Below, piece by piece: positions 5,636 to 11,867 of a DNA stretch of 13,777 bases (the stretch's first letter is position 1; each line of letters opens with the position of its first letter). Source of the DNA: Minisyncoccota bacterium (GTDB lineage Bacteria; Patescibacteriota; Minisyncoccia; Phycocordibacterales; JAACPR01); contig JAGOTN010000013.1 of the NCBI GenBank assembly GCA_018061745.1, positions 1 through 13,777 on the forward strand, read 5' to 3'. The position numbers and the translations under genes are program-made. The notes below the pieces were generated by a model that was not told the DNA's origin, did no database searches, and was given only the letters and a program-made list of their open reading frames with translations.

Positions 5636-5673
5636 CACCCGGGTCTGCAACTGCGGACCCGGGTGATTTTTTT
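5636..5673 (+). terminator. Terminator of T4
   Basis: CACCCGGGTC (5636-5645) and GACCCGGGTG (5656-5665) form a perfect 10-bp GC-rich stem followed by ATTTTTTT. Confidence 0.92.
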
Positions 5674-5696
5674 ATTTAAACTCGAATTCTCATTTA

Positions 5697-5705
5697 TGTT
5701 ATAAT
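5697..5705 (+). promoter_or_regulatory. Extended -10 promoter of dnaX
   Basis: TGTTATAAT matches the TGnTATAAT extended -10 exactly; no good -35 is seen. The start would be near 5712, giving a leader of only about 9 nt before the ATG at 5721. Confidence 0.6.
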
Positions 5706-5720
5706 CTCTGCATCACGTGT

Positions 5721-6770
5721 ATGCCTAAAAAAACAGATACAAATCCAGACACAAACAGAGTTGCTTTATATACAAAATATCGGCCACAATCTTTTAAAGA
5801 TGTTTTAGAACAGGATCATGTTACAAAAGTACTTTCAGAAGCAATTAAATTAGGAAATATTGCTCATGCTTATATTTTTTCAGGAAGCAGAGGGACAGGA
5901 AAAACTTCTGTTGCTAGAATTTTGGCACGAGAACTAGGGACATCAAATGACGATCTGTATGAAATTGATGCCGCTTCAAATACTGGTGTTGATGAGATGC
6001 GACTTTTAACAGAATCTGTATACACACAACCTTTCGATTCAAAATACAAAGTGTACATTCTAGATGAAGTTCACATGCTTTCGAAACACGCTTTCAATGC
6101 GCTTCTAAAAACATTAGAAGAACCACCTTCACATGTTATTTTTATTTTAGCTACAACTGAACCAGAAAAAATTCCTGACACAATTATTTCTCGTTGCGAA
6201 ACTTATACTTTTAAAAAGCCTAATCAAAAAATATTGAGAGATATGATTGTGAAAGTTGCTGAATCAGAAGGTTGTTCTTTGGAAACAGGTTCAGCAGATA
6301 TTATGGCTCTTGTTGGAGATGGGTCTTTTCGAGATGCATTAGGTATTTTGCAAAAAGTGATTAGTTCTTCAAAAGATAAAAATATTTCTGTTGAAGAAGT
6401 TGAAATGGTAACAGGAGCACCTAAATCTGCGTTGGTAAATAATTATATTGAAGCACTTGCTTTAGGTGATCTTGATTTAGGATTAAATGCATTAGCAAAA
6501 GCCGCGGAATCAAATATTGATATGAAAGTATTTTTGGAATTGGTTTTGGTTAAAGTGAGGGCGATTATTTTAATGAAAATCTCTGCAACAAGAAAAAAAC
6601 AATTCACAGAAATTTTTTCAGAAGAAGATATGAAGTTTTTAATTGAGTTATCTGAAAACAAAGATTCGAAAATAAATTCGGAAGTTTTGTTAAAACTTCT
6701 AAAAGCCCACGACCTTCTTGGTCAAAGTTCTGTTCCACAATTACCTTTGGAACTGGTTTTGGTAGGGTAG
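5721..6770 (+). CDS. dnaX: DNA polymerase III clamp-loader subunit gamma/tau (short form)
   Basis: This is the AAA+ motor subunit of the clamp loader that places the sliding clamp on primed DNA. The 349-aa protein carries Walker A GSRGTGKTS (55-63), the DEVH Walker B (115-118), sensor 1 ATTEPEKIP, and the SRC motif with the trans-acting arginine finger (Ser157-Arg158-Cys159), then the helical lid and collar domain. Between Walker A and EIDAASNTGVD, where typical DnaX has a four-Cys zinc module, there is only a short link, so that module is missing. The tau-specific C-terminal domains that bind DnaB and the polymerase alpha subunit are also absent, so only a gamma-like product is made. It starts about 48 nt after the T4 terminator under its own extended -10 promoter. 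Confidence 0.93.
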   Translation: MPKKTDTNPDTNRVALYTKYRPQSFKDVLEQDHVTKVLSEAIKLGNIAHAYIFSGSRGTGKTSVARILARELGTSNDDLYEIDAASNTGVDEMRLLTESVYTQPFDSKYKVYILDEVHMLSKHAFNALLKTLEEPPSHVIFILATTEPEKIPDTIISRCETYTFKKPNQKILRDMIVKVAESEGCSLETGSADIMALVGDGSFRDALGILQKVISSSKDKNISVEEVEMVTGAPKSALVNNYIEALALGDLDLGLNALAKAAESNIDMKVFLELVLVKVRAIILMKISATRKKQFTEIFSEEDMKFLIELSENKDSKINSEVLLKLLKAHDLLGQSSVPQLPLELVLVG

Positions 6771-6796
6771 ACTATATAGCAACATCGGTGTATAAA
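6768..6796 (+). promoter_or_regulatory. Probable promoter of aspS giving a leaderless mRNA
   Basis: TAGACT (6768-6773), a 17-nt spacer and TATAAA (6791-6796), with TG just before. Only 7 nt separate the -10 from the ATG at 6804, so the transcript would begin at or next to the start codon. Confidence 0.45.
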
Positions 6797-6803
6797 AAGA
6801 GCA

Positions 6804-8213
6804 ATGAATAAAAGCAATAATAAAAGAATGTATATAAAAGAATTGGCAGAAAAAATCGGCGAAGAGGTTGTTATTCAAGGCTGGGTTAATGTTCGTCGAG
6901 ATCAAGGGAAAATGATTTTCTTGGATTTTCGTGATGTCTCTGGAGTTGTTCAGGGAGTTATTTTGCCTGGAAGTGAAGCTATGGAAACTGGAAAAATTCT
7001 TCGAGAAGAATTCGTTGTAGAAGTGAAAGGAAAAGTAAATCCTCGACCGGAAAGAAATATTAAAGAAGGTGTGTTGAACGGAAACATTGAATTAGAAATT
7101 TTGAATATTGAAGTTTTGAATGAATCTATGACGCCACCATTCCCTTTGGATGGAGACACAAGACTCATAGATGAATCTGTTCGTCTTAAATATAGATATC
7201 TTGATTTACGAAACGATCGTTTGAAGAAAAATATTGTGAATCGTTTCAAGGTACAAAACTTTGTTCGAAACTTTTTAGCTTCAGAAAATTTTACAGAAAT
7301 AGAAACTCCACTTCTTTCTGCACCAACTCTGGAAGGTTCAAGGTCTTTTGTTGTACCAAGTAGAATTTATAAAGGGAGTTTTTATTCTCTTCCTCAATCT
7401 CCACAACAATACAAACAACTTCTTATGGTGGGTGGTTTTGAAAAATATTTCCAATTTGCAAGATGTATGCGAGATGAAGATACTCGAGGAGACAGACAGC
7501 CAGAATTCACACAGCTTGATATGGAAATGTCTTTTGTTTCAGAAGAAGAAGTTATTAGTTTGAATGAAAAACTTTTAATTGAAGTAGTGAAAAACTTTTA
7601 TCCTGAAAAAAGAATTCAAGAAATTCCTTTCCCAAGAATTTCATATAAAGAAGCAATGGAAAAATACGGAAATGACAGACCAGATATTCGTGAAGATAAA
7701 GATGATGAAAACCTTCTAGCATTTCTTTGGGTTGTAGATTTCCCAATGTTTGAAGAAACTGGAGAAGATAACTTTGATGGAACAGGTAAGTGGACTTTCA
7801 CACACAATCCATTTTCAAAACCAAAAGAGGAGCATTTTGGTGATTTTATGAACAAAGAAAATATTGGAGAAATTTTAACTACACAATACGATATCACTTT
7901 AAATGGACTTGAGATTGGTGGAGGAAGTATTCGAAATCACAAATCTGAGGCGTTGAAAAATACTTTTGAAATCATGGGATATCCAGATGAAAAAATTCAA
8001 AGCAACTTTGGACATTTTCTAGAAGCCTTAAAATTTGGAGCTCCACCACATGGAGGAATCGCTTGGGGGTTTGATCGCTTAATGATGATTCTCGAAAACG
8101 AACCAAACATCCGCGAAACTATCGCATTTGCAAAAACTGGTGATGGAAAAGATTTAATGATGGATGCGCCTGCTGATATTTCTAAGAAACAGAAAGGGGA
8201 GTTGGGGTTGTAG
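6804..8213 (+). CDS. aspS: Aspartate-tRNA ligase, compact form without GAD domain
   Basis: This class II aminoacyl-tRNA synthetase charges tRNA-Asp, and possibly tRNA-Asn if non-discriminating. The N-terminal OB fold binds the anticodon (about 8-100). Motif 1 region RYLDLR, motif 2 with RDEDTRGDRQPEF (Arg223 onward) and motif 3 GFDRL (Arg425) are all present, as is QSPQQYKQLLM. The sequence is clearly of the bacterial AspRS type, yet at 469 aa it is much shorter than the usual roughly 590. The GAD insertion is missing: YGNDRPDIR (to about 296) runs almost directly into LWVVDFPMFE. The active-site loop reads TLEGSRSF (176-182) where most bacterial enzymes have PEGARD followed by F or Y. ATG 6828 is an alternative start closer to the family N-terminus. 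The gene lies 33 nt after dnaX. Confidence 0.93.
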   Translation: MNKSNNKRMYIKELAEKIGEEVVIQGWVNVRRDQGKMIFLDFRDVSGVVQGVILPGSEAMETGKILREEFVVEVKGKVNPRPERNIKEGVLNGNIELEILNIEVLNESMTPPFPLDGDTRLIDESVRLKYRYLDLRNDRLKKNIVNRFKVQNFVRNFLASENFTEIETPLLSAPTLEGSRSFVVPSRIYKGSFYSLPQSPQQYKQLLMVGGFEKYFQFARCMRDEDTRGDRQPEFTQLDMEMSFVSEEEVISLNEKLLIEVVKNFYPEKRIQEIPFPRISYKEAMEKYGNDRPDIREDKDDENLLAFLWVVDFPMFEETGEDNFDGTGKWTFTHNPFSKPKEEHFGDFMNKENIGEILTTQYDITLNGLEIGGGSIRNHKSEALKNTFEIMGYPDEKIQSNFGHFLEALKFGAPPHGGIAWGFDRLMMILENEPNIRETIAFAKTGDGKDLMMDAPADISKKQKGELGL

Positions 8214-8229
8214 AGTTTTTGAGTCTAAT

Positions 8230-8718
8230 ATGAAAAAAGATTTGTATTCAGCAGAAAGTTCGGTTTCAGGAAAAGGAGTTTTTGCTAGTAGAAGTTTTAA
8301 AAAAGGAGACACTGTTTTTATTATAAAAGGTAAGCCTATTTATTTTATTCCAAAAACAAAAGAGGACTCAAACGATATCGGTCACAATTGGTTTTGTGTA
8401 GGTAAAAATATTTATTTAGAAATTACGGACGAAGTAACTCAATATGTAAATCATTCATGTGATCCAAATTTAGGAATTAAAGGCAGTGTGACTTTTATTG
8501 CTCTAAGAAATATAAAAAAAGATGAGGAAATTAATTTTGATTACTCAATTACAGAGGAAGATTTACTTTGGGAAATGAAAAATTTTGAACCTAAAAATAC
8601 CAAAAATTATCGTCCAGTAATAAAATCAATTCAGTCTTTGTCTGTAAGTGTTTATAAAAAATACCTGCCATATATTCCAAAGTATTTTCAAAAAGTATAC
8701 AAAAGGGAGTTGTCCTAA
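8230..8718 (+). CDS. SET-domain protein, putative lysine methyltransferase
   Basis: SET domains transfer methyl groups from S-adenosylmethionine to protein lysines. From the ATG at 8230 the protein has 162 aa. It shows the N-terminal SGKGVFASRSFKKGD, the NHSCDPN motif (74-80) that forms the SAM and lysine site, and EEINFDY (99-105) with the catalytic-type Tyr105. The Cys-rich post-SET motif common in small bacterial SET proteins is absent; the C-terminus (about 107-162) is a basic region without cysteines. A frame-open ATG at 8164 would overlap aspS and adds an unconserved-looking stretch, so 8230 is preferred. It lies 16 nt after aspS and probably shares its transcript. The substrate is unknown; ribosomal proteins or other basic proteins are possible by analogy only. 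Confidence 0.82.
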   Translation: MKKDLYSAESSVSGKGVFASRSFKKGDTVFIIKGKPIYFIPKTKEDSNDIGHNWFCVGKNIYLEITDEVTQYVNHSCDPNLGIKGSVTFIALRNIKKDEEINFDYSITEEDLLWEMKNFEPKNTKNYRPVIKSIQSLSVSVYKKYLPYIPKYFQKVYKRELS

Positions 8719-8742
8719 GCTTGATCCTTTAAGGAAATTTAT

Positions 8743-8771
8743 TTGACTTATACTATATTTCATAGTATAAT
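8743..8771 (+). promoter_or_regulatory. Near-consensus promoter giving a leaderless mRNA
   Basis: TTGACT (8743-8748), a 17-nt spacer and a consensus TATAAT (8766-8771). The ATG at 8781 lies 9 nt after the -10, so the RNA would start within about 3 nt of the start codon. Confidence 0.75.
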
Positions 8772-8780
8772 TCTAGTTAA

Positions 8781-9443
8781 ATGGAAGAGAAGCTGTTCGT
8801 TATATTTTTTGTAGCATCCATAGTATTTCTACTCATTGGGTTTGTTCAAGTTAGAACAGAAAAGAGGAAGAGTGTTGTTTCGGCAACTCGTTTCTCTTAT
8901 ATGTTCTTGTGGCAGGCTTTTGATAACTGGGGGGACTTCGTGTTCTACCCATTTATGATCGGATTACTTGGAGCGGTTCATGGTTTTGTTGCGATGTTTT
9001 TTATTACACTGGTTTTAAACACTGTGTATGTATATCTCAACAACAACACCGAGGAGGACTGGACTTTTTTGGGATCGTTTACTCGCTTGCGAGACAATGA
9101 TTCTGATTTCTGGCTCCTACCTTATGCACGCTTTTTAAAAGCTTGCAGGTTGTGGAAAATTCGAAAGTGTTATTGCGCTGGACTAAATGTGCTTCGCAAG
9201 GTTTTAAGAAAAAAAATCTACGGAGTCAATGTGTCCAAACCAATTGGCTTTCTGTTTTTTTCGATTAAATTTGATTCATTCTGTGCAATCGCATATCTCT
9301 ATCACAAAAAGGTTAACTTGCGTGATGCAAAGATTTTGGGGCTGTACTTGCTTAGTCATGCTATTTGCAATCTGGTCTGGGTACCAGTTGCGCTTGGTAT
9401 TTCAAAAGCCGTGGAATGGATTGTGAAATTTTTCAACATTTAA
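8781..9443 (+). CDS. Orphan multi-spanning membrane protein
   Basis: I do not recognise this 220-aa protein. Hydrophobic segments lie at about 4-23, 52-67, 69-87, 154-174 and 184-209. The first helix is followed by a basic stretch (TEKRK) and then FDNWGDFVFYPF. A hydrophilic loop (about 88-150) contains acidic and strongly basic parts and several cysteines. Base composition is visibly richer in G+C than that of its neighbours (24 of 60 in 8941-9000, against 18 of 60 in 301-360), with more C- and G-ending codons. This could mean separate acquisition or high expression. It stands alone between its own strong promoter and its own terminator. No catalytic motif is evident, and a transporter role would be a guess. 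Confidence 0.8.
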   Translation: MEEKLFVIFFVASIVFLLIGFVQVRTEKRKSVVSATRFSYMFLWQAFDNWGDFVFYPFMIGLLGAVHGFVAMFFITLVLNTVYVYLNNNTEEDWTFLGSFTRLRDNDSDFWLLPYARFLKACRLWKIRKCYCAGLNVLRKVLRKKIYGVNVSKPIGFLFFSIKFDSFCAIAYLYHKKVNLRDAKILGLYLLSHAICNLVWVPVALGISKAVEWIVKFFNI

Positions 9444-9444
9444 C

Positions 9445-9485
9445 AAGTATCGGTATAGTGAAAACTAACTGGTACTTTTTCTTTT
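9445..9485 (+). terminator. Terminator of the membrane-protein gene
   Basis: AAGTATCGGT (9445-9454) pairs with ACTGGTACTT (9468-9477) over 10 bp with two G-U pairs; an inner AGT-GAAA-ACT caps it. A T-rich tail follows. Confidence 0.8.
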
Positions 9486-9504
9486 AAAAATATAGAGGTA
9501 GACT

Positions 9505-9535
9505 AATCGTTACATATTTAGCTAACGGTTTTTTT
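9505..9535 (+). terminator. Second terminator-like hairpin
   Basis: AATCGTTA (9505-9512) pairs with TAACGGTT (9523-9530) with one G-U pair, followed by TTTTT. No clear promoter lies between it and the previous terminator, so it may be a back-up. Confidence 0.6.
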
Positions 9536-9543
9536 GTTGATTA

Positions 9544-9571
9544 TTTACAGTACCTATTTATTATGTAGTAT
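9544..9571 (+). promoter_or_regulatory. Possible promoter of the hydrolase gene
   Basis: TTTACA (9544-9549), a 16-nt spacer and TAGTAT (9566-9571), with TG just before the -10. The leader would be about 14 nt. Confidence 0.4.
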
Positions 9572-9591
9572 TTTTGATATTATTTATAAAT

Positions 9592-10200
9592 ATGAAAAAT
9601 AAACAACAAGTTCTGATAATTCATGGAGGTACTCCATATGAAGACCGTGGAGATTATGTTGATGTCTTAAGAAATAAAACGACTAAATTAGAATGGATAG
9701 AACAAAAAAGAGATTGGAAAAATAATCTGTACCAAGATCTGGGTGAAGATTTTGTTGTATATAGTCCACAGATGCCCAATAAACAAACTGCTAAATATTC
9801 TGAGTGGAAGGTTGTTTTTGAAAAACTATTGAACTCAGTTAGAGAGGAAGTGATTTTAGTGGGATATTCTTTAGGGGCATTATTTTTAGTAAAGTATTTA
9901 TCTGAAGAAAATATCTCAAAAAAAATTAAGAAAACATTACTATTAGGAACTCCATTTGATCAGGAAGGTATGGATAATGAACCATTGTTGTCTTTTGCGC
10001 GTGTTGGATCTTTGGAGAAATTTGCAAAGCAATCCGGTGATATTTATTTCTATCATAGTGAAGATGATTTCGTGGTTCCTTTTGATCATTTAGCAAAGTA
10101 TGAATCTGAATTACCAGAAGCAACATTTAGAAGTTTTACAGATCGTAATCATTTTAAATTGGAGTCAATGAATGAATTAATTCAGGATATAAAATCCTAG
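9592..10200 (+). CDS. Small alpha/beta hydrolase (RBBP9/YdeN-like serine hydrolase)
   Basis: The 202-aa protein begins with the typical strand and oxyanion loop VLIIHGGTPY, has the nucleophile elbow GYSLGA with Ser93, an acidic residue in SEDDFVVP (Asp158 or Asp159) and the catalytic His187 in DRNHF near the end. Spacing and length fit the small RBBP9/YdeN-type hydrolases, whose substrates are mostly unknown. The ATG at 9592 is chosen over an in-frame TTG at 9574 because the latter would lie inside the likely promoter region and adds residues before the first core strand. There is no signal peptide, so it is cytosolic. The gene stands alone. Confidence 0.85.
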   Translation: MKNKQQVLIIHGGTPYEDRGDYVDVLRNKTTKLEWIEQKRDWKNNLYQDLGEDFVVYSPQMPNKQTAKYSEWKVVFEKLLNSVREEVILVGYSLGALFLVKYLSEENISKKIKKTLLLGTPFDQEGMDNEPLLSFARVGSLEKFAKQSGDIYFYHSEDDFVVPFDHLAKYESELPEATFRSFTDRNHFKLESMNELIQDIKS

Positions 10201-10212
10201 ATTTAAATTATC

Positions 10213-10592
10213 ATGCCTGAAAAATTTCCAACAACACCTGACCCTTTAATTGATAATAGTGATAAAGGTAATCCAATTATTGAACGCATTAAAGCAGAAT
10301 CAGGTGATTCTGAAATAATTGAAAAATTAATAACATTGAAAGATACGATAAATGTTTTAATTCTTGCATATTAAAAATTAATCAGGCAGGTTCTTTTACA
10401 AAATTATTAGAGTCTTTAAATTTTTGTAAAAGCAACAATATTAAAATAGTTATTTCTCAACGCAGCGGTGAAACAGATAGTTCAATTTTGCCACACCTAG
10501 CGGTTGGTTTAGGTGCAGATTACATGAAGTCAGGAGCTCCTGCTAGAGAGAGAATAGTAAAATATAATGAATTGTTAAGGATAAATAAATAA
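10213..10592 (+). pseudogene. Truncated, frameshifted enolase-like remnant
   Basis: The frame ending at 10592 reads KINQAGSFTKLLE, then ISQRSGETDSS, LAVGLGADYMKSGAPARERIVKYNELLRI. This follows the C-terminal part of enolase step by step (KxNQxGT, SHRSGET, LAVG, IKTG, RIAKYNQLLRI). It has no start codon before YMK. The frame from the ATG at 10213 codes for 53 aa ending INVLILAY and stops at 10372. Removing 8 bases (10366-10373) would join NVLIL directly to KINQ, matching the order in enolase. Even so the product would be about 123 aa, against about 430 for enolase. The catalytic-site His of SHRSGET is Gln here. The first 40 or so residues are not clearly enolase. A functional enolase is presumably elsewhere in the genome. 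Confidence 0.72.
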
Positions 10593-10627
10593 AATAATTA
10601 TTGCACTATGTTTTTTCTTTTAAAACG

Positions 10628-10635
10628 TGTATAAT
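10628..10635 (+). promoter_or_regulatory. Possible -10 region for the Cys-rich gene
   Basis: A consensus TATAAT (10630-10635) preceded directly by TG; no convincing -35 at the right distance. Predicted start is near 10642, about 22 nt before the ATG. Confidence 0.4.
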
Positions 10636-10663
10636 AAAGACACTGAAGGTTTGTAGAAAGTAA

Positions 10664-11038
10664 ATGTTTTTAAAATTATTTAAAAATAATATAAATTCTA
10701 TTCTTACAATTTTAGGTGTCTGTTTATTTTTAGTCGCTGTTTCTTTTAATTACGTTAATTATTATGAAAATAAGGATTTCATAATGAATTTAGAATCCGC
10801 TTGTGACCCAGCTGTAGAAAGTTGTTTTCAGCGTGATTGTTCCACAGATGAGTGTCCACCGAATAATTTGGAAATATATAAAAAAGTAGATGTTTCAGCG
10901 TCATTTTTTGCTACTTGTTCAGAAAATTCTTGTACTAAAGAATGTTTGACAAAACCAAATTCTTGTGATATTGTTTTTTGTAATCCTGAATCAGATGAAG
11001 ATGTTTGCTTTAGTGGATTTAAAGAAAATGACGATTAA
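10664..11038 (+). CDS. Membrane-anchored cysteine-rich protein
   Basis: This 124-aa protein is unrecognised by family. One hydrophobic N-terminal segment (about 11-31) after a short basic stretch should anchor it with the rest outside the membrane. The ectodomain holds ten cysteines in two clusters (about 46-64 and 85-115), with acidic and Pro/Asn-rich spacing such as CDPAVESC and CSTDEC. This suggests a disulfide-bonded or metal-binding outer domain. Cysteine is rare in the other proteins of the window. Its last codons overlap the start of the next gene by 11 bp, pointing to joint translation. Confidence 0.72.
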   Translation: MFLKLFKNNINSILTILGVCLFLVAVSFNYVNYYENKDFIMNLESACDPAVESCFQRDCSTDECPPNNLEIYKKVDVSASFFATCSENSCTKECLTKPNSCDIVFCNPESDEDVCFSGFKENDD

Positions 11039-11852
11039 AGAAAAAATTTTAAATATTTTTCATTACAAATTTTCGACCCCAGAAAAGATACAAATTAATC
11101 GACGCTATTTTGACCAAGAAGTATATGTTTCTTTTGATTACGCTATCAAAGAAATTGAGAGAAGAAGAAAAGATCCTGAATTAAAAGAAAAAATTGAAAA
11201 ATATTTGGGTGAAATTCCAAAACCATTTGAAATGGGCATTAATGCCGTTTTATTTCGTTTTATAGCTACACCTCAATTTGAAACAAAAAGATTTTATGAC
11301 ATTGTTACAGGCTTCGGTATAAGACCTTTGTTTTGGGAATATTATAATGATAAATTCCATTCTGGAAATCATTGTAAATATACTTTAGGTAAATTATTTA
11401 TATATAAAGGAATGGGTAAAACTAATAAAAGTATAATTAAAAAAGAGACAATATTAGATTTTAATACAAGTAATGGAAAACAAATGAAAGAACTTTTTAC
11501 TATTAAGGGAGAGAAATTTATTGATTTTCATCACAAGTTATTGGAAAGAATTATTCCTGATTCTCGGGAGTATTTATTTGATGCTTCAGATTGGTTGAAA
11601 TCTCAAGGTGGTAAATCAGATAAGTATTACGAAAAGTTTCTAGTCTTGTTTTTGTGTCACGGTGTTTTGTTTGAGAATTTTTTGTTAGATAAAACTGAAT
11701 TTGATTTTAATCAAAATATTTTCTTACCGGCTTTTCTTAAGATTGAAAAGGAATTTGGGATTAAGCCCTTAATAGTTGCAATAGCTCCTACTGAGATTGA
11801 AGGTTCAGAGTTTTGGAATAGTTATCCGCACCAAATTGAGGATGTGTTATAA
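11028..11852 (+). CDS. Hypothetical cytosolic protein, 274 aa
   Basis: I do not recognise a domain. The protein is hydrophilic, without signal peptide or membrane segment. The N-terminal half is basic and helical (ERRRKDPELKEKIEKYLG), the middle has many aromatic residues (FGIRPLFWEYYNDKFHSGNHCKY), and the C-terminal third contains LVLFLCHGVLFENFL and the strand-like LIVAIAPTEIEG. The ATG at 11028 is chosen because an upstream in-frame start would lie deep in the Cys-rich gene; the 11-bp overlap with that gene's stop suggests translational coupling. The extended -10 of the kinase gene lies in its last codons. Confidence 0.75.
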   Translation: MTIKEKILNIFHYKFSTPEKIQINRRYFDQEVYVSFDYAIKEIERRRKDPELKEKIEKYLGEIPKPFEMGINAVLFRFIATPQFETKRFYDIVTGFGIRPLFWEYYNDKFHSGNHCKYTLGKLFIYKGMGKTNKSIIKKETILDFNTSNGKQMKELFTIKGEKFIDFHHKLLERIIPDSREYLFDASDWLKSQGGKSDKYYEKFLVLFLCHGVLFENFLLDKTEFDFNQNIFLPAFLKIEKEFGIKPLIVAIAPTEIEGSEFWNSYPHQIEDVL

Positions 11853-11853
11853 T
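11845..11853 (+). promoter_or_regulatory. Extended -10 promoter of the histidine kinase
   Basis: TGTTATAAT, identical to the dnaX element, overlaps the stop codon of the preceding gene. The leader would be only about 8 nt. No -35 is apparent. Confidence 0.55.
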
Positions 11854-11867
11854 TTTTATTAGTAAAT

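Larger units (their letters stand above)
5441..5673 (+). ncRNA. Predicted RNA T4, A/C-rich (about 233 nt)
   Basis: The body (about 5455-5610) is rich in A and C and poor in G and T, unlike all neighbouring genes. It ends with CCAGCTGA, a small hairpin TCCG-CT-CGGA (5614-5623) and a strong terminator. Two frames are open for long stretches, but an A/C-rich sequence rarely forms stop codons, so openness is weak evidence. CCAGCTGA directly before a hairpin is also seen in T0. It could be an unstructured, interaction-prone RNA or a small mRNA. Confidence 0.45.

Noticed and set aside
5440..5679. 79-codon plus-strand frame from 5440
   Set aside because: It runs through the T4 terminator and its T tract, has a His/Arg/Gln-rich composition typical of an out-of-frame reading, and its openness follows from the A/C-rich sequence.
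5712..5722. ATCACGTGTAT shared with 13588-13600 as a repeated operator
   Set aside because: An 11-base match seen only twice, with different placement relative to genes; not enough to call a site.
8164..8229. Upstream start for the SET-domain gene
   Set aside because: It would overlap aspS by 50 bases in another frame and add residues that do not belong to the SET fold.
9082..9093. CTCGC-TT-GCGAG in the membrane-protein gene, similar to GTCGC-TT-GCGAC in T2
   Set aside because: The shared core is only a few bases longer than chance would give, and one copy is within a coding frame.
10965..11027. Upstream start for the 274-aa protein
   Set aside because: It lies within the Cys-rich ORF in another frame; the ATG at 11028 gives a normal 11-bp overlap.
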